DNA of 64,000 nt from Candidatus Dojkabacteria bacterium. Lineage in GTDB: Bacteria; Patescibacteria; Dojkabacteria; SC72. Under the pieces are notes generated by a model, which did no database searches, was not told the origin of the DNA, and was given only the letters and a program-made list of their open reading frames with translations. Made by a program: the position numbers and the translations under genes. The stretch covers positions 372,001-436,000 of the forward strand of contig JALNYV010000001.1 in NCBI GenBank assembly GCA_023229785.1, read 5' to 3'. Positions 9,174 to 18,398 of the stretch are shown here, piece after piece (the stretch's first letter is position 1; each line of letters starts with the position of its first letter).

Positions 9174-9202
9174 ATGATATGATTTAAAAAAGAATATATC
9201 AA
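9174..9202 (-). promoter_or_regulatory. Promoter of the amidase-fold gene (leaderless)
   Basis: TTGATA (9197-9202), a 17-bp spacer and TATCAT (9174-9179), with the ATG at 9166 starting 8 bp after the -10. The mRNA should begin at or one base before the ATG. The TTG codon that could extend the reading frame is part of the -35. Confidence 0.75.
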
Positions 9203-9205
9203 GAA

Positions 9206-10267
9206 CTAATATGCGTATTTTATATTACTTGGTATATATACTCTATCTGGACTAAGTGCTGATGTTATTACAACAAGAGGAACTGTATACTCCTTTCCTT
9301 TCGAAGTTATACCTCCATTTCCCTCAATTCTATACATTGGAGTTAGAAATTGCTGTTTTGTATTTACAAAATAGTAGACAACTTCAACACTGCTTGCAGT
9401 TATATATGAAGACTTTAAAGAAGGATCCAAATAACTATCATAGACAGCTTTCTTATCTACAGGGTAATCAACAATATTCCCAGAAAATATCTGTTTTGGA
9501 TAACTTGGGTTTGATGCTGCTTGTGCTAAATTTGCGGGTAGTACAAGTTTAATATTTCCCACTTTTGTGTCTTCAAATGTAGGAATGGAGATTCTAAAAG
9601 ATTTTAAATTAAAATTTTTATCTAATTTAATATTGTCATAATATTTTTCTATCTCTCCTTGGGATATTGGATATCCATTTATCTTTTTCCTTCCTTCAAT
9701 GATATATCCACTTCCATCTTTACTTACCTTTGTATCAAAATACTCAGCACCTGAGCTCATTTTTTCTTTTACAAATCTTGGAAGTAATTCTCCAATTTTA
9801 TCTTCTTTAATTGCTGTTATATCTGGAAATATCTCCTTTGAATCTGTTAGTTGAACTTTGATTGTTTGAGAGGATTTATCGTATGTTAATATGTCATTAT
9901 TCTTTGTGTTCCACTGATAATATATATCAGCAGTGATAATCTTTTTCGTAGTTGCTATTCCAAGGGCTGTTAGTATTCCCTCAACCTTTATATTATTATT
10001 TTCATCCTTTACCTTATATATACTCAGGCCTTTTTTAGGAACCGTAAGAGAGGAGATGGTCGAGCTAGGAATCTCAACTGAGAATTTCGTATAGAAAGTG
10101 AGAGGTTGTTCAATTAATGTAACTCCCTTTGCTTTAATACTTGAAGAAATTAATGAAATAACTAGAAAGATAGCAAGCAGACCTGCCCCTACTATCCAAA
10201 GTACTGGTATTTTCTTTTCCTTTATATATGTAATTATATTTTTTAAAAATTCCTTTATTTTATTCAT
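9206..10267 (-). CDS. Single-pass membrane protein, unknown function
   Basis: 353 residues. A basic N-terminus (KEFLKNIITYIKEKK) and one helix at about 20-44 are followed by an extracytoplasmic part rich in beta strands, with no motif I recognise. It starts 2 bp after the stop of the large M23-domain gene, so the two are co-transcribed and probably translationally coupled. The context suggests a part of the same envelope/secretion assembly. Confidence 0.7.
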   Translation of the reverse strand: MNKIKEFLKNIITYIKEKKIPVLWIVGAGLLAIFLVISLISSSIKAKGVTLIEQPLTFYTKFSVEIPSSTISSLTVPKKGLSIYKVKDENNNIKVEGILTALGIATTKKIITADIYYQWNTKNNDILTYDKSSQTIKVQLTDSKEIFPDITAIKEDKIGELLPRFVKEKMSSGAEYFDTKVSKDGSGYIIEGRKKINGYPISQGEIEKYYDNIKLDKNFNLKSFRISIPTFEDTKVGNIKLVLPANLAQAASNPSYPKQIFSGNIVDYPVDKKAVYDSYLDPSLKSSYITASSVEVVYYFVNTKQQFLTPMYRIEGNGGITSKGKEYTVPLVVITSALSPDRVYIPSNIKYAY

Positions 10268-10269
10268 AT

Positions 10270-13200
10270 TTATTCATCTTGACCTGAACATCCAACAGAA
10301 CATTTTAATACTTGTTTGTACCATCTTACAGCATCCATTCTAACTCCATTATTTATCACTTCTAAATGGAAGTGCGGACCAGTCCAACACCAGTTGGCAC
10401 TTGCCCCCCCTGGTCCAGACGAGCCTCCTCCAATTTCACTAGCGGTATTTGACCTACCTATCGCTACACCTGCTCCAACATGTGTGCCTGCTGAAACAAT
10501 CGGCATTATGTGATAAATCTTGTACTGAACACCTGCATCTGTTTCAAAGACAACTGTTCCCCCTCTGTTACTGTACGGCCCGTTACAATCGCTAGATGTT
10601 GTCTCTGCTCGAGTTACTGTTCCACTATCTGGTGCGTACCATATTCCAGGTCCAGTATCCATTGCTTTATTTAGATGATGACTTGAGCTTACACATCCAG
10701 TGTCCGTTGCACTAGTACATACTCTTCCTGCATTTCCTTGCGTACAGTTGAGAGATTGATAAATAGGACAAGTATTTCCAGTAGGTGCATTATCATAAAC
10801 ACTATCATCTACAGTTCCACTTGAAATTGGGTATAGGCCTGAAAAAGGATTAGACATAGCACCCTCTGTTGCCGTTCCAGGGAGAATATGCTGGAATGAA
10901 CCTGTTACACCCATTCCTGTTGGGAAAAGAATCATTAGTACAACAATAAAAGCACCAATTGAACCAAAAAGTATTCCCCAAAGAAAAAATATGAAGATCT
11001 TCGTCATTGGTTTAGCAAGTTTATAAACCACATCTTCCAATAACCAAGCTAAAACTGTTGCAAGGACAGCTCCCAATGGTCCTCCCACCCCCACTCCGGC
11101 TGCTTCTAAGATTGACCTAACTATCCCTGTAATCAATTGCTTTATTCCTACGTTACGTGCAATATATTCGGACACTAGAGTATCATCGAGCTTGAATAAT
11201 TTCTTTAAAGTATTTGCAAAAACTGTTCTAATTTTAAGAAATAACTTTTTGTCGATAATTCCGCTAAGGGTTCCTAGTGCCCTAGCAGGCGCGTTAAAAT
11301 ATAAAAGAATGCTCCCAATATTCTCGTCAAACTGCAGTGCTTTATTTAACATAGATGTTATTTGTGGAGGGAAAAGTCCAGCATTATTCCTGACAATTCC
11401 ACAGAACTTCTCAAAATTTACGGCCACCATATCCCTATCAATAAATCCACTATGAAGATTGATGAACCCTCCTTTTGTAAGTTCGGCAAGAAGATGTCGA
11501 TTAGCGGGAGCACCAAAATGGATAATCGCATTTATGGCTCTATCGTTAAGGACATTTGCCACTTTGGCTCTATTTAAATATCCCATGTAAGCAAAACCCT
11601 CTCCGTTATACAAGAGTGTTTTAAAAATTGACTGAGGAGTAAAGTAATACAATGTAGCAAGAGAAGCTATTCCAGGGTTTATATCTCCCCTAGGGATAAC
11701 TATATTTTTGATTTTTAGACCTGTTTGTGTGCGATCATTTGGATTCCACCCTCCTCTCCTTCTAAATTTAAACATCATCTTTTCCCTTTCATCTTCCATC
11801 AATCTAGATGGGCTTAGAAAAGATCCTCCTCCAAAAAACGATCCTGTAATAATTGAGTTGACTAGCCCTCCTTTAAATATTTCTGCATCAATACTTCTGT
11901 AGGCTCCAACAATATCATTGAACGCAACAGCGAAATCAGACATGGGGATGCTATGTGCCGCCCTTCTCTCCATATTCAATAGAGCAATTTCATCTGCAAC
12001 CATTCTTCCTCTTGGACTACCAAGCCCAACTCTATCTAAAATCATCTCATTTCGTTTGATTTCAAAATCGTAATATGAATCTAAAGATTTCCTTATGTAT
12101 TTAGAATCATAATGATAAGGCAATCCAATCCATCGTTTTCCCGCTTTCTCTAACTGACGAAGACCTTTCACCTCCTCATCTCTACTTGCTCTAGCATATA
12201 TTGCTTGTAATTGAGCCTGATATCTTCTGGCAGAAGGGTCATTACTTCTACTTATTCCATCAAGAGCCTTCCCCATCTTTCCCAAATTTCCCAAAATATC
12301 TTCAGGTTTTGCAAATCCTAAAGGGCCACTTCCTTTTAATTTATTCATTGAGTGGTTAAAAGCTATCATATTCATATATGCCTGTTTTTTCGCTACATAC
12401 CTTGGATCAAGAGGGTCTAAGCATTTAATTTTCTCCCATAAATTCTCTGTCCATATCCCTGAATATCCTAATCTATTTAAGTGAGCCTCTCCGCTGATAT
12501 ACTCATTCTTATCAACCCCTATAATCTCTCCTTCTGCATCCTTAGGCGCTGCATTGTGGTATCTAGAATATTTTGAATCAAAATCAGACATTATTTCTGT
12601 CGCAAGACCTCTCGCATTTCCACTGATTAGTGGATTAGGCGATCTTCGCAAGACTTTTTCTAATTTGTCCGCTCCTCCAGCTCCCCTTATAACCCCGGGA
12701 GTTTCAGATAGTAATCTATCAACATCTCTTGCTGCTTGTGGATTATTATGCAAAATTCTTAGCGTTTTCATCGCTGATGCCTCAAGCAGTTTTTTTGAGC
12801 TAATACTTACCAAAGGGGCTCCAACAAAATCTCCTGCAGACATACCAAAATTCCATGCATCACCAATTTTCATTTCAAGGCCAGCCCTTTTTGCTTGATC
12901 TTGAGCCCAAAGAAATGTCATAGCCATCTCCATTCCACGACCAATATTCAGATGACGAGCAGCTTTCCTATCAGCTTTAGCACTATCAAACGCGCTATCA
13001 ACAAATTTGTCTGGGTTTTGCAGTACTTTAGCAAGATCAGAAACTCTTACTCTAGCTCTCCCGCTTTCATCATCCCCAGCCTTCTTGTCAACATAGAATT
13101 TCACAAGTTCTGTGCTACCAAAATTTTCAATATGCTTCAGAGTAGCGTCGGAAACATAGTTTAATGGCTTTGAAGCAATCTCCGTAAGAGCAGCCGCCAT

Positions 13201-13332
13201 TTGTCTATTTCCGTCAACATTTTGATATTTGGTTGGTCTTGTTTTTACAGGTCTTTGTTTCTTTTGTGTAAAAATAAAGTCAGAGATAGCTTGCAAAGCA
13301 TCTTCAAATTTTGGAGATTTCTTTTTTCCCAT
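10270..13332 (-). CDS. Large membrane protein with C-terminal M23 peptidase domain (secretion-apparatus candidate)
   Basis: 1020 residues. The first 700 or so are hydrophilic to amphipathic and not recognised (cytoplasmic by topology). Three hydrophobic stretches lie near 730-815, then a Ser/Gly-rich linker. Residues about 860-1010 form an M23 (lysostaphin/LytM-like) domain, with HHLNKAMD holding the first His/Asp pair, a GTVVFETDAGVQYKIYHI core, and the closing GPHFHLEV with its HxH metal motif. It should cut peptide cross-links at the cell surface, presumably to make room for a trans-wall machine. It lies 18 bp after a VirB6/TrbL-like gene in the same operon, a VirB6 plus wall-hydrolase pairing seen in Gram-positive type IV secretion loci. 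The fusion of such a long N-terminal part is unusual. Confidence 0.8.
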   Translation of the reverse strand: MGKKKSPKFEDALQAISDFIFTQKKQRPVKTRPTKYQNVDGNRQMAAALTEIASKPLNYVSDATLKHIENFGSTELVKFYVDKKAGDDESGRARVRVSDLAKVLQNPDKFVDSAFDSAKADRKAARHLNIGRGMEMAMTFLWAQDQAKRAGLEMKIGDAWNFGMSAGDFVGAPLVSISSKKLLEASAMKTLRILHNNPQAARDVDRLLSETPGVIRGAGGADKLEKVLRRSPNPLISGNARGLATEIMSDFDSKYSRYHNAAPKDAEGEIIGVDKNEYISGEAHLNRLGYSGIWTENLWEKIKCLDPLDPRYVAKKQAYMNMIAFNHSMNKLKGSGPLGFAKPEDILGNLGKMGKALDGISRSNDPSARRYQAQLQAIYARASRDEEVKGLRQLEKAGKRWIGLPYHYDSKYIRKSLDSYYDFEIKRNEMILDRVGLGSPRGRMVADEIALLNMERRAAHSIPMSDFAVAFNDIVGAYRSIDAEIFKGGLVNSIITGSFFGGGSFLSPSRLMEDEREKMMFKFRRRGGWNPNDRTQTGLKIKNIVIPRGDINPGIASLATLYYFTPQSIFKTLLYNGEGFAYMGYLNRAKVANVLNDRAINAIIHFGAPANRHLLAELTKGGFINLHSGFIDRDMVAVNFEKFCGIVRNNAGLFPPQITSMLNKALQFDENIGSILLYFNAPARALGTLSGIIDKKLFLKIRTVFANTLKKLFKLDDTLVSEYIARNVGIKQLITGIVRSILEAAGVGVGGPLGAVLATVLAWLLEDVVYKLAKPMTKIFIFFLWGILFGSIGAFIVVLMILFPTGMGVTGSFQHILPGTATEGAMSNPFSGLYPISSGTVDDSVYDNAPTGNTCPIYQSLNCTQGNAGRVCTSATDTGCVSSSHHLNKAMDTGPGIWYAPDSGTVTRAETTSSDCNGPYSNRGGTVVFETDAGVQYKIYHIMPIVSAGTHVGAGVAIGRSNTASEIGGGSSGPGGASANWCWTGPHFHLEVINNGVRMDAVRWYKQVLKCSVGCSGQDE

Positions 13333-13350
13333 TTGTTATCTTTTACAATT

Positions 13351-14856
13351 TTAAGCAAACATTCCACCAAGCAAAGGAATCTTAGAAAGACCTTTCTTCA
13401 TCCCTGCTACGGCCTCTGCAACACCCTTTCCACCTTTTAGTTGAATGAATTCATCTAGCATCTTTGGAGAATCTGCTGCAAAGAAGAAAAGAACAATACA
13501 AATAATACTCCTAAACAAAAGACCAATAGCTCCTTGCCCTGTATCAGCGGCGGCAAAATTTCCACTTGTTAATCCATGTGGGAAACTTATATTAATATTG
13601 TTTTTCATAATGAAGATTCCTAGGTTAATAAAGAAAAACGTCAGCGGAAAGACTAACGAATTTTTAAGTAATCTTTTGAACCAATCATTTCTCATATCTT
13701 GTTGGCCTGGAATAGATGAAAGAGCCAAATACAATGGCCCAGCGATTGTATCAAGGATGATTCCTAGATATGCAACTAAGATAGTTATATAGACCCTTAC
13801 TGAAGCATAGGTGATAATTGCACAAATTATAAATATTATTAATAAAAGACCGAGGACAGTACCAGCAAGAATTACACCAACAACTGGCAATGCGGCTCCT
13901 CCCGTTACTCCTGTTGCACCAGTAAGAAGAACTATTCCAGCAACAATTGTCCCCAAGATTCCTCCAGCTCCTACAGAAGTAACTATTGCAGAGCCCGCAC
14001 CGTTCATCCAAAAGTCTCCTTTAACTAATATATTAAGCAAACTAAGTGGACTATTTACTGCGATAAGGCTTTTTGCTGTTGGATCTAAAAATGTTCCAAC
14101 AACATTAACTAGCATAACCGCAAAGTTCAGAAACAGGCCTACAATTGCAAAACTAAACGTGACCAATATCAATCCTACAATAACATTTGGTAATGCATTA
14201 AAGAGTGAAACTGCAACCTGACCTCCTATTTTTTGTCTAAACATAATCATAAAACCAGCAGCTAGGAGCACAACTACAAAAAGGATATATGCAATCATCC
14301 TTGTTTTCTCCCAAAGTCCATCTATTCCTATTCCTACTAGAAATGAGTATCCATCATTTGCGGCGTAAACTGACCCATCGCCTTGGTTATAATTTGGGAC
14401 CCACTCTTGTGCTAAATAACTAGGGAAGTTTACTGTCGGAAGATTGGCATATAGAGAATCTGTTGCATTCCCAATTGATCCAATTATTCCATTTTTTGCG
14501 AATCCTGAAACATTCGATGCTTGTAAATCATCATAATTTGCATAAAGATTTGGAGCAAATGCCTTAACAGCAGTCTCTAATCCTCCTTGCAAATTTCCTG
14601 CAAAAGTTGTTTCAACATTTGCGGATTTATCACCGTTTAATATCTGAGATACCTCTATTGTCTCTTTGTATCCTTTTACAGGATCAAGCTGTACCGTTGG
14701 AACCGTTGTTTCAGTTGTTGTATCGGTACTTTGTGCATAAGCATTAAACATAGAAAACCCGAAAACAAGTGTTAGTACAAAAGCTAAATAATTTTTAAAT
14801 AATTTATTATCTTTTAACCCTTTTATATATTCCACTATTTTTATTACTGTTTTCAT
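13351..14856 (-). CDS. Polytopic membrane protein, VirB6/TrbL-like
   Basis: 501 residues. A signal-like helix at about 18-40 (ends YAQS) is followed by an extracytoplasmic segment to about 175. Six or so hydrophobic helices then lie between residues 180 and 470, with Gly/Ala/Val-rich stretches such as GTIVAGIVLLTGATGVTGG. The layout (exported N-terminal part, then a helix bundle with a long periplasmic loop) matches VirB6/TrbL channel proteins of type IV secretion systems. No sequence motif defines this family, so the call rests on topology and on the M23 partner downstream. Confidence 0.6.
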   Translation of the reverse strand: MKTVIKIVEYIKGLKDNKLFKNYLAFVLTLVFGFSMFNAYAQSTDTTTETTVPTVQLDPVKGYKETIEVSQILNGDKSANVETTFAGNLQGGLETAVKAFAPNLYANYDDLQASNVSGFAKNGIIGSIGNATDSLYANLPTVNFPSYLAQEWVPNYNQGDGSVYAANDGYSFLVGIGIDGLWEKTRMIAYILFVVVLLAAGFMIMFRQKIGGQVAVSLFNALPNVIVGLILVTFSFAIVGLFLNFAVMLVNVVGTFLDPTAKSLIAVNSPLSLLNILVKGDFWMNGAGSAIVTSVGAGGILGTIVAGIVLLTGATGVTGGAALPVVGVILAGTVLGLLLIIFIICAIITYASVRVYITILVAYLGIILDTIAGPLYLALSSIPGQQDMRNDWFKRLLKNSLVFPLTFFFINLGIFIMKNNINISFPHGLTSGNFAAADTGQGAIGLLFRSIICIVLFFFAADSPKMLDEFIQLKGGKGVAEAVAGMKKGLSKIPLLGGMFA

Positions 14857-14896
14857 TGTTTTTTCTATTAATTAATTTATGTATTATATACTAATA

Positions 14897-16258
14897 TCAA
14901 ATACAAGAGTTAGATCTTGCTTCGACTTCTGCTTCAACCATTGACCAATACTGTTGAAATGTTTTAGGAAAATTAGGGTCGTTTGGCATTTTATTTGCCC
15001 TTTCTTTATCGTATATTCTCTTGTATGGAGACACATCCCAAAGACATGATGTTTTAACCACGTCTCCATCAACAAGTACTTCACATGGGGTTGTAACATA
15101 GAATGGCTGTATTACAGCTTGATTTGCACTTAATTTTGATTGATCTATTTCAGTTGGGACTAGCTTTGCAGCTTCCCCAGGAATAGTTGAGGATGCAACG
15201 GTTGCATCAAAATACATGCTAGCACAAGACCCTGTTTTACACTCTGTAGACGATCCAAATATTGCATCGATTTGGATACCTATTAATTCTGTTTTCTCAC
15301 AACCTGTTTTATCCTTTAAACATTGGAGCCATCTTTCAATTCCAATTGCTGCTTTTGCCAAAAATGATGCTGGTTTTACACTTGAAAGACAAGATTGAAA
15401 GTTTTCAGAGCCTGTAAGATTAATTCCACTTGAATTTACTTCAATACATTTCGTTGTGCCAAAATTTCTGCTTGTAACCTGACTTCCTGGTGTTTGAAAA
15501 AGTAGACTAAGTGCCCCTGCCGCCTTATTTGTAGTATCTGGGTTTGTTTCTGCAGGTTGAAGCTTTGGAAACGCCGATGCCAACTTCTGGCTTATTGTTG
15601 CCTTACTATTTGGAGCATCTACTCCAACTTTTTGAGCTCTAACATTAATTGAAAAAGGGCCTTTTGCAGAGCTTTTTGTAATCTTCTCATATTCATCACA
15701 ATTTACTCCAAGTATACAGTGGCTTAAAAGCTGATCTTTTGTAATCAAATCACCAGCTGATCTGAAGGTTGGAAATTCTTGTGTAATTTCTAGGCTTGAA
15801 TTTTCCGGATATTTACTACCTGAGAGAAGTCCGATTGGTGCCGTTATTTTGTATGGTTTAATAACAGCATTCTTTCTTACTGTAGTTCCATCTGAGATTC
15901 CCCCTTTTGCAAGCTTAATACTTGTATCCTGGCTTATACACACTGGCTGAGAAGGTGTTTGACTATTGAAGCTGCAATCTCCACTTCCATCTACACAACC
16001 TAAAACACTTTGGTTTGTTTTTCCATTTTCATAAATAACTACACTTGAGCTTGAATCTATAGTTGTTTTAGCAACATCAGCCTTTGTATCATTGTAAAAC
16101 ACCTCCATTTTTGTACTTGCAACGGAAGTGGTAGTTTGAGTTGGTGTTGTAGTTACTACATTAAACTTTTTGAAAACAACTGTGGAAATGACAGATACCA
16201 AAACCATCAATATCAGAAATATCATTGGATGAATTTTAGGTGAATTTCCTCTGTCCAT
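14897..16258 (-). CDS. Anchored extracytoplasmic protein with paired cysteines, unknown
   Basis: 453 residues. One helix at about 11-29, a Thr-rich linker, then a secreted region with about ten cysteines (for example LGCVDGSGDCSF, HCILGVNCDEY, CLKDKTGC, ECKTGSCASMYFDA) suggesting disulphides. No catalytic motif is seen. It lies 40 bp upstream of the VirB6-like gene on the same strand and is likely part of the same surface machine. Confidence 0.65.
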   Translation of the reverse strand: MDRGNSPKIHPMIFLILMVLVSVISTVVFKKFNVVTTTPTQTTTSVASTKMEVFYNDTKADVAKTTIDSSSSVVIYENGKTNQSVLGCVDGSGDCSFNSQTPSQPVCISQDTSIKLAKGGISDGTTVRKNAVIKPYKITAPIGLLSGSKYPENSSLEITQEFPTFRSAGDLITKDQLLSHCILGVNCDEYEKITKSSAKGPFSINVRAQKVGVDAPNSKATISQKLASAFPKLQPAETNPDTTNKAAGALSLLFQTPGSQVTSRNFGTTKCIEVNSSGINLTGSENFQSCLSSVKPASFLAKAAIGIERWLQCLKDKTGCEKTELIGIQIDAIFGSSTECKTGSCASMYFDATVASSTIPGEAAKLVPTEIDQSKLSANQAVIQPFYVTTPCEVLVDGDVVKTSCLWDVSPYKRIYDKERANKMPNDPNFPKTFQQYWSMVEAEVEARSNSCI

Positions 16259-16266
16259 ATATAGCG

Positions 16267-16272
16267 ATTGTA
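16267..16272 (-). promoter_or_regulatory. -10 box near the start of the 453-residue gene
   Basis: TACAAT on the minus strand ends 9 bp before the ATG at 16258, which would leave a leader of only 1-3 nt. No clear -35. Confidence 0.4.
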
Positions 16273-16298
16273 CTATATAAAAAGGGGAAAAACACTAT

Positions 16299-17876
16299 TT
16301 AATATACTCCGTAATTTTTAAGGCCGTTAACCTTTACAATAGTTCTACCACTTGCACTAGTTTTTGCCTTAATTTCAATATTTGCACTTTCAATATTTTT
16401 CGCCACTTTGTATATTTCATCCGTATTCGCATAGAGAATTGCATCTATTTGTACTTTATCTGTATCTGTATAAGCGAAATATGAAGTTCCTGAAGCATTT
16501 CGAATATCCCCTATTGTTACCACCCAATTACCGTTTGAATCAGTTAGAGATGAGGAAACTGTAGAGTTTGCAAAAGATACAGTAACTACAGCATCAGATG
16601 AATCGGAATATCCAGATATTTTTCCAGATATGCTTTTATACTCAGGTGGGTTGCTTAGTGTTTTAAATGTCGTTAGATTTCCAGAAGAAAGAAGCGTTGT
16701 TCCAGAATATACCTCATAGTAATACTTCGTCTCTGGCTGCAACCTTGTAACATCGAAACTATGAACGTAGTATGTCGATTTTGAAGTGAGGCTATCTCGA
16801 GTGTCATAGACAGTATCAGACATTGTTGTAGCTACAGTCCCATATTTCATATAGCTCTCAACTTTGGTACTTGATAACCAATTAATTGAAAAACCAGCAT
16901 CAGTCAGATTAGTTACTTGAATACTACTTTTTCCCGTTGCTTTTGTGACATTTCCAGAAACTGTAGTTCCTGCCAAATCTACCCATTTGGAAGAATCAGT
17001 TACTACACTCGTATTGGTATTTGTGTCGGTGTTGGTGTTCGTACTTGTATTAGTATTAGTGTCCGTACTTGTACTATTTGTAACAACTTCTTTAACAACA
17101 GATATTTGAGCTACCTTAGGAATTAGAGCAAACAGTGTTTCAACAGGAGCATCACTTAAGACAACCGATGTTGCTAACTCACCTCCTTCATCTACAAGCT
17201 CACTATATGTTCCGGAAACTGTACCACCAAGTGTATCAGGACCCTTTGCAACGATATTTAATACTGTATCACTTGATATTGTTACAATTTTACTTGAGGC
17301 AGGATCTCTTAAACTAGACAAATCAACTATCCATTTACCACTAGTTGTAGTTGCAGCTGCCGCTGGATATATCGATGTGCTTCCATTTAAGAGTATATAA
17401 ACAACAGCATCTTCCATTCCATCTCCGCTTAGTGATCCATAAACCGGTTTAGGAATCGGTGTATCTGATGTAATTGGTGAAGTTGTAAATTTAAACTTAC
17501 TTCCATTTTCATCCGTATATCTTTTAGTATTTGAGAGAATTGTGAATGAGTATTCTTTTGAAGGGTCTAAATCTACAATTTCAATAAAGTGTGTTTTCCT
17601 TTTATCTGTCCCTCTCGTATCTAAAAACGGTTTCGAATCTCCTTTACCAGAATTAACGGTAACGGAGCCTGCCGTTTGTGCATCTGTATTCCATGAGACA
17701 GTCATTGAAGTGGATGTTAAATTGCTAAGTACAACATTTTGTGGCGTTTCACTTCCTCCAGCACTTGAAAAATATCTTACTGCAGATATTGCAGCAAATA
17801 CTGTTAAAGGCAAACCAATCAACAGAAGAATTGTAACTATGAAATATTTTTTCTTTTGTCTTGGAGTTATATACAT
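16299..17876 (-). CDS. Surface protein with two fibronectin-III-like modules
   Basis: 525 residues. A membrane helix at about 11-31 is followed by an FN3-like module (LTSTSMTVSWNTDAQTAGSV, HFIEIVDLDPSKEYSFTI) and a beta-rich segment. A Thr/Asn/Ser low-complexity linker (about 265-295, built from TNTNTS/TDTN units) comes next, then a second FN3-like module (GFSINWLSSTKVESYMKYG, HSFDVTRLQPETKYYYEVYSG) and a C-terminal beta domain. No sorting signal at the C-terminus, so it stays attached by its N-terminal helix. Likely adhesion or scaffold. It shares module type with the 1027- and 126-residue proteins in this window. Confidence 0.72.
   Translation of the reverse strand: MYITPRQKKKYFIVTILLLIGLPLTVFAAISAVRYFSSAGGSETPQNVVLSNLTSTSMTVSWNTDAQTAGSVTVNSGKGDSKPFLDTRGTDKRKTHFIEIVDLDPSKEYSFTILSNTKRYTDENGSKFKFTTSPITSDTPIPKPVYGSLSGDGMEDAVVYILLNGSTSIYPAAAATTTSGKWIVDLSSLRDPASSKIVTISSDTVLNIVAKGPDTLGGTVSGTYSELVDEGGELATSVVLSDAPVETLFALIPKVAQISVVKEVVTNSTSTDTNTNTSTNTNTDTNTNTSVVTDSSKWVDLAGTTVSGNVTKATGKSSIQVTNLTDAGFSINWLSSTKVESYMKYGTVATTMSDTVYDTRDSLTSKSTYYVHSFDVTRLQPETKYYYEVYSGTTLLSSGNLTTFKTLSNPPEYKSISGKISGYSDSSDAVVTVSFANSTVSSSLTDSNGNWVVTIGDIRNASGTSYFAYTDTDKVQIDAILYANTDEIYKVAKNIESANIEIKAKTSASGRTIVKVNGLKNYGVY
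16990..17085. repeat. Low-complexity coding repeat (Thr/Asn/Ser linker)
   Basis: A run of degenerate 6-base units encodes alternating Thr-Asn, Thr-Asp and Thr-Ser between the two FN3-like modules of the 525-residue protein. It is a flexible stalk, not a CRISPR or an intergenic repeat, and the length may vary between strains. Confidence 0.6.
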
Positions 17877-17882
17877 ATAAAT

Positions 17883-17911
17883 AATATACTCAATCTTGAT
17901 AAGTTATTCAA
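17883..17911 (-). promoter_or_regulatory. Promoter of the 525-residue FN3 gene (leaderless)
   Basis: TTGAAT (17906-17911), a 17-bp spacer and TATATT (17883-17888), with the ATG at 17876 starting 7 bp after the -10. It overlaps face to face with the promoter of the 47-residue gene on the other strand. Confidence 0.68.
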
Positions 17912-17924
17912 ACACATATAACAT
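17896..17924 (+). promoter_or_regulatory. Promoter of the 47-residue membrane protein gene (leaderless)
   Basis: TTGATA (17896-17901), a 17-bp spacer and TAACAT (17919-17924), with the ATG at 17931 starting 7 bp after the -10. The -35 boxes of the two divergent promoters interleave, so the two genes probably compete for polymerase. Confidence 0.6.
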
Positions 17925-17930
17925 TAAAAA

Positions 17931-18074
17931 ATGATTAAGAGGATTAAAAAGAAGAAGGAAAACAAAGGAGATGTTCTGTTTAACGTTCCCTTAGGGATTA
18001 AACATTATTTGACACCAATTGCAATTTTAGTTGCTGCTGTAGCAATAACCGCGGTTATTGTTTTATCTAAATAG
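17931..18074 (+). CDS. 47-residue single-pass membrane protein
   Basis: ATG 17931 to TAG 18072-18074. The product has a strongly basic N-terminus (MIKRIKKKKENK), a short VLFNVPLGIKHYLTP segment and one hydrophobic helix of about 20 residues to the C-terminus, ending LSK. Both ends fit a real gene: a near-consensus promoter 7 bp before the ATG, and a stop that abuts the stop of the convergent gene exactly. The positive-inside rule puts the N-terminus in the cytoplasm. Function unknown. Confidence 0.68.
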   Translation: MIKRIKKKKENKGDVLFNVPLGIKHYLTPIAILVAAVAITAVIVLSK

Positions 18075-18377
18075 CTATTTTTTGAAAAGTCCAAGTAGGC
18101 TATTTATCATTCCTCCAATTTTTTTTATTGGCTCAAGTACAGAATCGTTTAATTCCAATGCTGTCCCTTTGAATTTGCTAACTACTTCTTTCACATCTTT
18201 TACAATTCCCATACTGTCTTCAACAATTACATTTGAATTTTGTATTAGTTTTCTACTATCTCCCACAGTTGAAGTTGTCTCTTTAACAAGCATTGCTATG
18301 TAGTACAAAATTAAGGAGATGAGGGCGGTTAATACTCCGATTATCACCATCCAATACCAAGCAGGTATACTGTTCAT
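18075..18377 (-). CDS. Small membrane protein with coiled-coil tail (DUF948-like)
   Basis: 100 residues: a hydrophobic helix at about 6-30, then an amphipathic helical stretch of hydrophobic heptads (KLIQNSNVIVEDSMGIVKDV) and a short hydrophobic end. The layout resembles DUF948-type proteins of Gram-positive envelopes, a resemblance not strong enough to name it. It follows the 1027-residue surface protein by 21 bp and is probably co-transcribed with it. Confidence 0.65.
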   Translation of the reverse strand: MNSIPAWYWMVIIGVLTALISLILYYIAMLVKETTSTVGDSRKLIQNSNVIVEDSMGIVKDVKEVVSKFKGTALELNDSVLEPIKKIGGMINSLLGLFKK

Positions 18378-18398
18378 ATTATTTATTTATTAATTTAA

